This document shows positions 25,401-35,865 of a stretch of DNA of 64,000 nucleotides, piece after piece. Position 1 is the stretch's first letter. Each line of letters begins with the position of its first letter. A program made the translations under genes and the position numbers. Source of the stretch: Latrodectus hesperus (taxonomy: Eukaryota > Arthropoda > Arachnida > Araneae > Theridiidae); the NCBI GenBank assembly GCA_037975125.1, contig CM075851.1, positions 74,689,487 to 74,753,486 on the forward strand, given 5' to 3'. The notes beneath the pieces were generated by a model that saw only the letters and a list, made by a program, of their open reading frames with translations, searched no databases and had not been told where the DNA came from.

Positions 25401-27317
25401 TAAAACATTTTTGAACATTTCCCCTCTGTCAATTATTTCTTACTTTTATAGCCAAATTTTTCAGTTTTTAAGTATCTATATAGACACAAAAGAAAGGTTA
25501 TTAACCTTGACATAATAAAACGGTCAGCATACGTGATCACATTAAATATTGACGAAATGGAGGTAAAATAGCTTATTTTATTTATAGCAAAAACAGTCTT
25601 CTAAAAAAACCACTTCCCTGTTCATAAAGCGTCTGTGTGTACATAAGCTTTTAAAGTGTCATTATATACAGTGAATTTCCGATTATCCGGAGAAATGAGT
25701 TATTCAACTATTGCAACTAATCTACAATATTATGAAAACAAGAAATTAGATTAATACAAGTATGCATTTGATCAATTTCTTCTTACAATATAATTTGCAG
25801 AAACATATCTATTACCACATGACTAAAGAAATTATTCTTTTTACAAACTTCTTGATTTTTTCTTTAGACAGTCATTTAAAAGTTTCTGTTTCTTTGGATT
25901 GAAACACTTCTTTACTAGGCATTGAATTTTTTTTTTTTTTGGAAATTCATACATCACAAATAATCCTGAAAAAAAGATAAACCTCACGTAAAAAAGAATA
26001 ACCTGGAATTTACTATATTCTATTTCTTTTATCACTTTGCAAATTTATTGATATATGCCAGTACATTGTTACCTACAATTTAAAGTGGATACTTAAATGT
26101 TTTGAGCATACACGTCCATATAGGTGAATCTTAAAATGTATAAAACCACTCAATTCCAGTAAGATGTCACTTGTACTAGTTATTAAACTCTGTACGAAAT
26201 TTTCTGTTGCTAACTCAGCTATACCATGTTAAATAATAACAAAAATTTCATCATTAAAAACATACGACATGATCCTATAGCAAAAAAGGAATCGATATCT
26301 TTTTTGTGAGCAGTCATATAATCAAAAGATAATAAAATAAGCACCAATAAATTTTATTATCATTTTAATGCATTTCTGTTTTGGCTTTACCAGTATTTGA
26401 AAAATAAATCTTTCTAATCTATTTTGAAGAAATCAGCTATAAATCTTTAAGTGACTTTTTATTAGTTATCTTTAAGTCTTTTAGATGACTCACATTTTTA
26501 AACAGTTATCCTTAAAAACTATCTGTAAGGGTTAATGAAAATATTAGAAAACTTAAGTAAGGAAGTTTAATATTGAATGTATTTAGAATGTGAATTCTGT
26601 ATTTAATGTATTTATTAGATATTGCTAATCAAAGCTTTATTTTACATATTATTTTTTGGGTTTTTACCTATTATTTTGTAATCAAATTTCACTAAATATT
26701 GAAAAAATATAAATTGTTATGTTATCAGTGGTTTTATTTTTAAGTTTTTATTTTCTCTGAAACCTATTTATTTAATTGATTATAAAACCAGAAAATATTT
26801 ATTATTCTATTATAAAGAAATTATTTATAATAGATGAAATTTTTAATCGAAAATGTCGGAAGTACATCTAAAGAACTAGGGAGTTTTGATGTTTTCAAAT
26901 AATTATACTGTAGTTTACCAGTTAATTGCTTTTAATACTGTATTGCAAATGAGCTTATAATGAATGATAGACTCTGATGTTTTTAATACTTTTGCATCAA
27001 GTTTTTAAGCTCATTAAATAAAAAGCATGCAACATAAATTTATTTGTTAGATCATAAATTTTATTTGATTAAAGATTCATTCTATATTTATATTTTGATT
27101 CTGTGTTAAAAAATCATATACTATTGAATTTATATGCAATTTTTAATTCAAATTTTAACATATAATTAAATAATCATTTCAATATAAGTGTTTTATGTAT
27201 TTTTCATCAGCATATCATTTCATTTTTAAAACTTGCTTGCGCAGTCCTTAAATAACTTGAGATTATTCCTCACATTTTTTCCTGAATATTTATTTTTTAT
27301 TTTCATATAAGTTATAT
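19421..27317. other. long AT-rich stretch, little recognisable content
   Basis: Nearly 8 kb without a supportable gene. Open frames at 22228-22482, 23784-23978 and 25841-26035 lack domains. The only candidate elements are the SINE-like head at about 22932 and a slightly GC-richer patch at 23030-23330. Confidence 0.5.
22932..23000 (+). mobile_element. possible tRNA-derived SINE head
   Basis: GCAGCTCATCTTAGCCCAGTAG gives an A-box-like block (TAGCCCAGTAG), and about 35 bp later GAACTTAATTCC resembles a decayed B box (GGTTCAAATCC). The spacing is tRNA-like. No tail or body could be matched to the other copies, so this is tentative. Confidence 0.35.
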
Positions 27318-27605
27318 GGTTACCTCCTTGTCTAGTGGTCAACGTGCCTGACAGCGGATAGGGAAGTCCTAGGTTAGAATCCCTGTTCGGGTATGGATAT
27401 ACTTTCTTTCTTTCTCTCTCTCCTGTCTTTGTACTTTCCCTGTATGAATGGGTTGTGAATGATTGCCTACCCTGTAAACAGGTACTGTGTGTACTGAAGA
27501 AGTTGGACTCCACATCAAATTACGGTTCAGTTGGAAAAGTGGAGCAGCTCACCACAAATTGCCTGCCTAGCTTGCACAAAACAACAACAGCAACAAGAAC
27601 GACAA
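27318..27605 (+). mobile_element. tRNA-derived SINE (copy 2)
   Basis: The head (27318-27391) is strongly tRNA-like: TCTAGTGGTCAACG gives the A box and GGTTAGAATCCCTG the B box, with the CCTGACAGCGGATAGGGAAG arm between them. A pyrimidine-rich segment (CTTTCTTTCTCTC) follows, then a unique body and a terminal (CAA)n-like tail at about 27575-27605. The acceptor-stem ends do not pair well, so it is not a working tRNA gene. The minus-strand open frame at 27226-27513 that crosses it (PNRDSNLGLPYPLSG) is the usual spurious antisense peptide of tRNA-derived SINEs. Confidence 0.85.
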
Positions 27606-27814
27606 ATATATGATATGAAATTCAATTACATACTAATATTTTATTTTATAAAGCTGAATATGTTGTTCATATGTTTATTTTTAATTTAAAAATCATTTTA
27701 GTTTTAATTCAATCCCTTTAATTTGAGATACATAACACGTATTTGCAGTAAGTATTTTTTAGAAAATAAATATCTTTTACGCATGTAAATATGACATGTG
27801 AGTGTGTGTGTGGT

Positions 27815-27833
27815 GAGAGAGAGAGAGAGAGAG
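27815..27833. repeat. (GT)n/(GA)n microsatellite
   Basis: A GTGTGTGTG run followed by a GAGAGA run. Confidence 0.85.
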
Positions 27834-28925
27834 CAGAGGGGATTTGGTTTGTTCCTCGCTATACGGTATATTTTTGAGCAGGAAAGTTATTTTTATCGGG
27901 ATTTATATATACAGTTTAAAATGGCTTACGAATACATACAAATATTTAGGTTTAAGGCGAGTACTGCTGAACTGATGCAAGGAAGAATAATTGCTCAAAT
28001 TTCAGTTTAATTTCAGAGATAGAATTAGGAAAAAAGTATGTTTATCTAATGATGAGTGGCAGTCTGATCTAGGTGGAGACTGTTTCCGAAAATTGTCAAT
28101 CATAGAATTTGAATAAATTCCATAATTGACAATAATCTTCAAAATTTTAATAGTTATTTACTGTTGTTTGGACTAAAATGCAGCAGTTTGCAAATTGAAC
28201 ATTCAATTCAGATATAAATTTTTGTAGAGTTTTGGTCTCTTCATGGAATTCTTGGTCAAATTAGATTTTATTTTCAAAAACAGCTTCTAAATGAGGACGA
28301 CAACTATCAAACAAATGTATGATCTTCGGTTTTCTAAATGCTAAATAGCAATCTTTTTGGCAGGTAATTAAATATAAAAGACTTACCGCAGTGAATACAT
28401 TGGTTACAAGGAAATTCATTTTCCCCATTTTTAAAGAATTATTAAAAAACTAGTAAATTAATTCCTATTTTCAGATCATTATTTTCTGAAAATAGAATCT
28501 GATTAAAAATATAATTCATCTACTGCATCGTTTGCTATTTAGATAGTTTCAGATAGTTGCTAATAAATTCGTATACAACATCCTACATTCAGTCTCAGAA
28601 AAATTAATTTTCCTTCATCAAACCTTCGCTAAAGCTACTTGATGCACACTTCATATTGCAATGAAAGTATAAATAATTGAAAATGCAAAGAATCAGCTTC
28701 TTTCTTAAAGAAGCTGTCTTTGTTAGTTGACATGATTCTAAAAAATTACCTTTCTATTTTATACTATTAATAATTATTATCTATAATGAATATTGAATGA
28801 ATTAATTGTAGCATAATTTTCGAAAACGAAAAAGTATTCATAAATAGAACGAGGGAAAGTAATATTTGCTTTATTTTTTTACTGTAGAAATAAATGAACA
28901 ATAAAATTAAAAGCCGAAATATAAA
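27834..28925. other. AT-rich DNA left of gypsy-2
   Basis: No gene supported. I searched this stretch specifically for a copy of the gypsy-2 LTR (TGTAGGGGACG ... ATCTGTTACA) and did not find one. Confidence 0.5.
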
Positions 28926-31073
28926 TCAAGAAATGAACAACATAATCAAATAAAAAGTAGGAAAAGTCTGACGTCCCGACCAGGGGTCAGCAGAAGGTTC
29001 CCTGGAATGGTTTTGCTCTTGAGCATGAGCTATGGCAGGAGTGGGAGTTTTAGGACAGTTAATTTTTGTTGGCCTACCTCTTCTGCGCAAAGCTTTGATA
29101 GGGGAAGTTTTCCTTCCTTGAAAAGGAATCAATGCCGAAGTGTGGTATACTCCTATTGGTATATTTGGAGAATCTGTGTTCGATACAGGAGATTTTTGAG
29201 TAACGGTGATAAATGGTCCATCGCGACGAGGCGAAAATTTCGCTGCAACACCAGCACTTTTATTACTTAAATTTGGTTTTCTAACCAAAACTAAATCTCC
29301 TGATTTATATGTAGGAGCTGGTCTCCTTTTCTGGTCCGCAAAATGCTTGCTTTTATTTTGCTGTTCAATAAAGATCTTTTTGGCTTCAGATGTGAATCTT
29401 TCCAGTTTTTTTAGATAGGGTGTTATTTCAACGACAAAGTTATCGTTTTCGATGATACCACCAAAGTCGTTGGTAACATCATCAAGGTTACGGAGCTCTC
29501 GTCCAAAATTGAGAAAAGCTACAGTTTTTCCAGTTGAACTGCATTTTGAAGTGTTCAGTGCGAATCGAATTGCAGGGAGTTTCTCGGATCAGTTATCATG
29601 TCAATTTTTAACTAATATGGGAAGACGAAGTTACAAATCACGGTTCTTCCTTACAACTGGATTTGCTTGAGGGTGGTAAACTGGGGTTAAGGATTGATGA
29701 ATTTTCATGAGATAACATAATTGCTGCATCACAGCAGAAACATATTGTGGTCTATTATCGCTGATAATCCTGCGTGGTATTCCATATTTCATGAAGATTT
29801 CTTCTACAAGAGTGACAGCACACTCTTTGGCTGTTGCATTTTTCAAGGCAAATAGCTCGATCCACTTCGTAGTAGCATCTTCTATTATAAATATCCATTT
29901 TTTCCCATGACTAATTGGAAGAGGGCCGAACAAATTAATGGATAACGTCTCAAACCTTTGGGATGGTACTGGAGTCTGCAGCAGACCAACAGGTTTTTAG
30001 TTGGAAGGCTTGTATCGCATACATCTTATACAATCTTTTACATAATTGGTGATGTATTTCCGCATGCCAGTCCAGTTGTACCTTCTAGAAATTCTATCAA
30101 AAGTACCTTCAGCACCGTTATGACCTGCGGTGGGATCATCGTGATGAATTTTAAAAATCTGCTCTCTTGCATCTTTTGGAATGGCAAGCTGAGCCTCATC
30201 AGATCCTGAATCAGGTGCATATTTGTACAGGACACCTCTGTTCATCAAAAAACCTTTTTCCATCCAGTTCCTGTATTCCTCAGTCAAATCGACTGCTTCC
30301 AAGGCATTTATTATTTTCTTCAGATTTTCATCTTGAAGTTGGCTGTATCTGATTTCTTTAGGACTTTCGGTAGGAAAATCTACTGAAACAACAGTGGGTT
30401 GGTTAACAGTCATTGAGCATATCTCGCATGGGTTATCTCCTTCGTGACAGGGAGGGCGAGATAACATGTCAGCTACCACGTTGTTTTTCCCAGGAACGTA
30501 CTCGATATGGAGGTTGAACTCTTGGAGTTGTAGAGCTCAACGAGCAAGTCGTCCTGACAGGGACTTTAAAGACATGAGCCATCGTAACGCCTGATGGTCC
30601 GTGGCAACTGTGACTTCTTGTCCCTCAATATAGTATCTGAATTTTCCTAAAGCCCAAACAACTGCAAGGGCTTCACGCTCTGTAGTTGTGTAGTTTCGCT
30701 CAGCACTGGTTAATAGTCGACTTGCATATTCAATGGGATGTTGATCTTCCAAGGATTTTCCTTGGAGGAGGACAGCACCTAAGGCATACCCACTAACATC
30801 TGTGCGCAAGATGTAAGGTTTACTTGGATCACACTGCTTAAGAACAGGTGGTGAAGTAAGTAATGTCTTTAACTTTTGGAACGAAGCCTTTTCTTGTTCT
30901 TTCCAGCACCGCGAGGAAGATTTCTTGGTTAGATTACTGAGAGGTCTGGCTATTTCAGAAAAGTTCGGAATGAACCTCCTGTACCAAGAACAAGTTTGCA
31001 GAAAGGACTGAACTTGCTAAACAGTTTTGGGTTCAGGCATGTCCAAGATAGCAGCAGTTTTGGCAGGATCAAA
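28926..31073 (-). pseudogene. gypsy-2 pol, C-terminal part: RNase H, H2C2 finger, integrase, tail
   Basis: Right to left: connection (LEFDPAKTAAILDMPEP, then a VQSFLQTCSWYRRFIPNFS block), RNase H with RTDVSGYALGAVLLQ, TTEREALAVVWALGKFRYYI and VATDHQALRWLM, so its Asp-Glu-Asp residues remain, then the finger (H...H in IHHDDPTAGHNG, CIRCMRYK) and integrase. The integrase core is inactivated: the first Asp is Asn (LSINLFGPLP, 29934-29936) and the catalytic Glu is Val (ANPVVRKNRD, 29652-29654); only the middle Asp (IISDNRPQY) remains. Stops lie at 30537-30539 and 29997-29999, and several more interrupt 29480-29630. The C-terminal tail contains RDGPFITV, like the GPY/F module, and a basic region (RRRGRPTK). 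Confidence 0.9.
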
Positions 31074-31081
31074 CTCTAGAG

Positions 31082-33466
31082 CAGTCTTTCCCAAAGTGGG
31101 CGATAACGCCCCCTTGTGGGCGTTTAAAACGTAGAGGGGGGCGTTAAGGGCCCAGAAAAAAATGGGGGGCGTTGACGTGGGTTAGGGGGCGATGGTAGAT
31201 TTGTAATTTGATTTACTTTATATTTTATAAATTCCAATAGAATTAAAACCTACCTACTACACAATAACGAATACTTAGTTTATATTTCTACCCTGTATCA
31301 TGGTATAATAACTTAAAACACTTAACATAGATTTTGTAGGATAGCCCGCACGCCGTATGCGCGTACGTTGTAAGATGACGAAAAGCATACAGCTGTGTAA
31401 ATGCATGAATCGCCAAATGTGGTAAACATTCCGGGGGAAAAGACTAACTGTGGGAGCCGGTGCACTTACGGTGTTGGGCTCCGTAGACGTATTGTCCGTT
31501 TGAGTTTGTAGAAACCTTCAGCGCTTTTACCCATGCCTCAGGTCTGCTTCGAGTTCATTAAAATAGGGTTGAGACAAAAGAGAAATGTTTACTTAACATG
31601 CGTGCTTCTGAAAAACCGGCCTGAGGAAAAAGTCTATCTCAGCGTATCGCCCCCTTTCAGAATAGATTCGTCGACATTTGGCGGTTTTGCAATACGAAAA
31701 CGGACTACACGCGGTAGCAATCGGCTTGTTCATCGATACTTGTCCTAACTTGCTCAGTACGATTGAGCATCGAAAAAGATAAACGAGTTTGTGCGTGTTT
31801 ATCTTATTCCTGTCGGTGCTTACTGTATTTAAATCCTATTTAAAAGCTGATAATTTTTCTTATATTTTCATTAGTGGTTTCGCGCGCTATCTTTAAACGA
31901 GTATTTAAGTTCAACACTTTATTTATATATTTTTGAAAATAAAAGCCATGTAGCAAGCAAAAAAGAAGAAATGGCAATACAGTGCAGAATATATTAAATA
32001 TGGATTCATAGAAAATTCGACAAACCCATCTTTGCCTTTGTGCTTTCTTTGTTCAAAAATATTTTCAAACGAAGCGATGAAGCCTTCAAGATCATTTAAA
32101 AAAATGCATCCAGATAAGGACAAAAATATAGCCTATTTTCAAGATCTGGAAAAGAAGCATAATGCTCAGCCAAATGTATCGAAACTTTTTTCGATGGCTG
32201 CTAAGCAAGACGATGACAGACTTCGAGCTTCATACAATATCTCTCTGTTTATTGCTCAAACAAGTAAACCACACACCATCGGAGAAACGTTAATTTTGCC
32301 GGCGATAAAAGAAGTTACAACTACTGTGCTCCATAAACCGGGCAGCAGATATAATTCGAAAAATTTCTTTGAGCAATAATTCTGTGCGAAGACGAATCGA
32401 TGAAATGGCTGAAAACATTGAACAGTCATTGTGCAATCATCTGAAGACTAGTCAATTTTCAATTCAGTTGTATGAGTCTACTTTACCAACTAATGAAGCA
32501 TTGTTGTTGTCTTACGTGAGGTTCATTAAAGATGAAAAAATATGTCAAGAATTTTTATTTGCTAGAAATTTAGAGACAGACACAAAAGGAGAAACCATAT
32601 TTAAAACACTGGAAAAGTTTTGTGATGAAAAAGGAATTCCCTTGAAGAATATCATATCAGCTGCTACAGATGATATTCCAGTTATGAGAGGGTGTCAAAA
32701 TGGCTTCATGTCGTACATAAAAAACAAAATTCCTGATGTGATAGCTGTAGATTGCGTTATACATCGCAACAGCATTTAGTTGATAGAAATTTAAGTGAAC
32801 GACTGTTTCAATCATTGCAACATGTCATCAGAGTAGTCAATAAAATCTGAAACAACTCTTTAAATGACGGATTATTTAATCAGCTTTGTGTTGCTAATGA
32901 TGAAGATTTCCGCAGATTGATCTTTCACACAGAAGTGCGTTAGCTATCAAAAGGAAATTGTCTGACTCGTTTTCACAATCTATTTGACATCCCATCATAT
33001 CATTCCCATCGTCATATTTGTGTGAACGTGGATTTAGCGCTGTAACAACGCTGCTTACTAAAGAGAGAAATTATTTGCAACTTACCAAACGCGGCGACTT
33101 ATGACTGTTTTTGAGTAAAATCGAACCTAATATCAACAAACTTGTTAAAAATCATCAAATTCATCCATCCCATTAGATTAGTTTAAAAACTAAAATTGAT
33201 TACCTATCTATATTGTTTCTTTTAATTTGATTAAAATATATTATTAATATTATTAAGTTGCGTTTTAATTGCTCTCACTGGTAAAATTTTCTAGTTTAGA
33301 ATGTAAGTTTAAACACCAGAACCGACTAATATAGCACACTATAACTAAACTAATTAAAGTAATAAAATTGTGGTTTTTAAGTTTTAGGAGTGTATAAAAA
33401 ATGGGGGGGGTGATGAAAAATAATTTTCAAAGGGGGCGGTAAAAGAAATAAGTTTGAGAAACACTG
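31082..33466 (+). mobile_element. hAT DNA transposon nested in gypsy-2 pol
   Basis: Ends: CAGTCTTTCCCAAA on the left and, read inward from the right, CAGTGTTTCTCAAA (12 of 14 identical). The 8-bp target duplication CTCTAGAG is perfect at 31074-31081 and 33467-33474. Removing the element rejoins the gypsy-2 frame between ITPEALE and LEFDPAK. Both subterminal regions are rich in GGGGGGCG/GGGCG blocks, typical of this hAT type. The element is 2385 bp; the internal transposase is on the plus strand and is missing its middle. It is younger than gypsy-2 by nesting. Confidence 0.96.
31948..33176 (+). pseudogene. hAT transposase, ZBED5-like, internally deleted and inactivated
   Basis: Reading from ATG at 31948 (second codon already a TAG stop): YIKYGFIENSTNPSLPLCFLC and SNEAMKPSRSFKKMHPDK form a BED-type zinc finger with a damaged His part. 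Next come ASYNISLFIAQTSKPHTIGE, LSNNSVRRRIDEM and the hAT catalytic region. The first catalytic Asp of LDEST is Tyr (QLYESTL, codon 32471-32473); the second is kept (ATDDIPVM). Frameshifts occur near 32370 and 32765, and the RW motif reads R-stop (EVR-stop-LSKG). At about 32980 the sequence jumps to PSSYLCERGFSAVTTLLT, the C-terminal hAT dimerisation region, so the helical insertion and catalytic Glu region are deleted. The match is to the ZBED5/SCND3 type of hAT transposases known in animals. Confidence 0.93.
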
Positions 33467-33474
33467 CTCTAGAG

Positions 33475-34195
33475 CTTCAGGGGTAATATAATGCCCAAGA
33501 TATTTAATCTTTGAACATGCAAAATTGCATTTTCCTCGGTTAGCTGTTAATTTGAATAACTCAAGTCGTTGTAAAATGTCTCTTAAATTTTCTAAATGTT
33601 CTTGAAATGACTCTGATGGTACTATAATGTCATCAAGGTAGGAACGAAGAAAAATGTCACCAAGACCACTTCGGAATTTGTCTATCAGTCTTTGAAAGGT
33701 TGCTGGGGCATTTTTCAATCCAAATGGCAGTCGTATGAAACGATATGTCCCGAAAGGACAAATAAATGCAGTTTTGTCTCTATCCATAGCAGCCCCATTT
33801 ATCTGGTGATAACCAGCTTTAAGGTCGATGGTTGACATATAAAGAGTTTGTTTACCTTCTTGAAGTAAATCATCTATGCGTGGAAGAGGGTAAGAGTCTG
33901 TCTTCGTGATGGCATTCAATTTTCTGTAATCCACCAGAATCTATAAGCACCATTTGGCTTAGGGATGAGCACAACAGGCACTGCGTAAGGAGATTCACAG
34001 GGCTCAATAATTCCTTCATTTAAGGGTCTATTAATTTCATTTTGCATGATTTCTTTCTGAGCAGGAGACACTCGATATGGAGGAACAGAAACCGGAGGAT
34101 GGGTCTGCGTATCAATGTAATGTACAATAAATGGGGTTGCTTCTCCCCCTGGACTGAAGATAGTTTCATACTGGGATAAGAGTTCATTTAGTTAA
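33475..34195 (-). pseudogene. gypsy-2 reverse transcriptase
   Basis: Right to left: PPVSVPPYRVSPAQKEIM, LNEGIIEPCESPYAVPVVLI, PKPNGAYRF, a frameshift, then DYRKLNAITKTDSYPLPRID, STIDLKAGYHQI, FGTYRFIRLPFGLKNAP, ATFQRLID, and SYLDDIIVPS with the catalytic YLDD at 33629-33640. The first catalytic Asp (TIDLKAG) is also kept. The domain ends at KIKYLGHYI, cut by the hAT insertion. This enzyme copies element RNA into DNA. The frameshift near 33935 disables the copy. Confidence 0.92.
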
Positions 34196-34389
34196 ATTCT
34201 TTGTTCAGCAGTCAGATGAATGCCTTCATCTTCCCGCAGATGATGAAAATGATTCTTTAATTTCTTTTCCCTGGTGGGAGTCAAATGGAATGTTTCATCT
34301 TCAACAGTACTACCTTTTTCTTTCACAGTTAGCGGTGCAACCGTTTGGGAAGTATTTGTTTGTAGCGACCCACAAAGAGCTGACATCGG

Positions 34390-34800
34390 CTCTTCAAAAG
34401 AAAAGTGTCGTTTGAAAACATTGAAAACCATTGTTCCGTTTCAAATTTAATACAATCCCAGCCGAATTCAAAAAGTCCATTCCCAACAAGGTGTTGTTTC
34501 CTTTTGCCTCAGGGATCACAACAAAGTTCAAAGGCAACGTACGGCCTCCAAGACGAATTTTTACTTTTGTTGTGTGAACTTCTCTTTTTCTTTTACTGCC
34601 GTCTGCTAAAGACATTAGTAGTGTACTGGAGGCAAAGATTGCACCTTGCTTCTGCAGGATGTGGTAAAGTGTTTCTCCTGCGATTGAGTGGGTTGCAGCA
34701 GTGTCTGCGCAAGCGGTACTCCGTTGATGGTTACTCTTAACGTTGCTATCTGTGCGGGTGCACTAGAAGCTGATTGAAGAATAACGCTGCTTAAAGTACC
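34390..34800 (-). pseudogene. gypsy-2 aspartic protease (retropepsin)
   Basis: After RVTINGVPLA a +1 frame reads ADTAATHSIAGETLYH, holding the retropepsin Asp-Thr-Ala active-site triplet (codons at 34697-34705). The frame then passes through SLADGSKRKREVHTTKVKIR, LGGRTLPLNFVVIPE, and NNTLLGMDFLNSAGIVLNL, where LLGMDFL is the conserved late-flap ILG-like motif of gypsy proteases. The active-site frame and the N-terminal frame are offset, so at least one frameshift is present. The enzyme would normally cleave the gag-pol polyprotein. Confidence 0.85.
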
Positions 34801-34825
34801 AGAAATTTTCTTTTCCTTTCCTTTA

Positions 34826-35853
34826 ACATGTAGGACATTTTGGTTTAATAACTCCTGGACTGCTACATCCATAGCATGCAACTTCTCTTGACTCTTTCTT
34901 AAGATTCTCATTTCTTTCATGTTGAGGTTTTCTTTCTTGTGTAAAGTGCTTAAGGGGAAACTGCTTCTTTTGATGTAGGAGAGATTTCTTTACACCACAC
35001 CGGACACTTTCGTAAGCATCTAGCTTCTCAACGAGATAATCCGGAGAAATAAATTCAGACCAGATATCGATAAAATGTTCTTTAACATCAGGGGGAACTT
35101 TCTTCTTGATTTGGTCTGCAATGATAAGTTGTTTTAACTTTTCGAAATCCTGAACTATAAGTTTTTCAAGCCAGCCATCAAAATAGCTAGACAGATCAAA
35201 GAAGAAGTCTCTTCATGTTTTCTCTGGGTCTTTTTTGTGTTGAGCGAATAGTTGTCTGAATCGATCTCCAGGCAAAATAAATCTTTTCAGAAGTAGTTCC
35301 TTTACTTTCGCATATTCTTGTGTTTCTTCAGGTTCTCGAAGGATGAGAGCTGCAATGTCAGATGGCAGGGTGCCTAGCAAGTAAGGGATCCATGAAGATT
35401 CAGGTAATTTCATAAATTTAACTTGTCTTTCGAAAACTGTATCTTTCGAAACTGTTCTTCTTTTTTTGGATCGAATTTTGGTAAAAGAGTGCTGATATTA
35501 CTAAAATCCAGCTTCTGGTGTGTTACCGAAAGACCAGTTCACGATAGAGGATCTATGCTTGCCAAACGCTGAGATTCAATTTGAAGCTGGAGTTTCTCCA
35601 GTTCATATTTTTATTGTTTCTCAAATTTTTCCTTCGCATCAGCTATTTCGGATTTTCTTAAAGCTGCGGTTTCTTTAGCAATTAGCTCTTCGATAGTTGC
35701 TTGAAGCATACTTTTGACCACAGTTTCATAATTTGGTGCTTTGCTAATGAGACCTGTTAATTGGACTATTTTTAAATTATCTCCCACAACCAAACCAAGC
35801 TCGTCGGCTAACGTCCTTAAATCTTCTTTTCGGGCACGGTAAAGGAAGGCCAT
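34826..35853 (-). pseudogene. gypsy-2 gag with unusual zinc knuckle
   Basis: A plausible start is the Met at 35853, giving MAFLYRARKEDLRTLADELG, then a Glu/Lys-rich helix (IAKETAALRKSEIADAKEKF), a stop, KYELEKLQLQIESQRL, a capsid-like region (SSWIPYLLGTLPSDIAALIL, KELLLKRFILPGDRFRQLF), another stop, and at the left end CYGCSSPGVIKPKCPTC (34826-34876). That last block is a CX2CX9CX2C knuckle rather than the retroviral CX2CX4HX4C type; related arachnid elements may share it, but I cannot confirm that here. Gag normally forms the particle that packages element RNA. Confidence 0.82.
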
Positions 35854-35865
35854 TCTTGATCTCAA

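Noticed and set aside
27318..27391. Functional tRNA gene
   Set aside because: The head is tRNA-like but its ends do not form an acceptor stem and the element continues into a SINE body.
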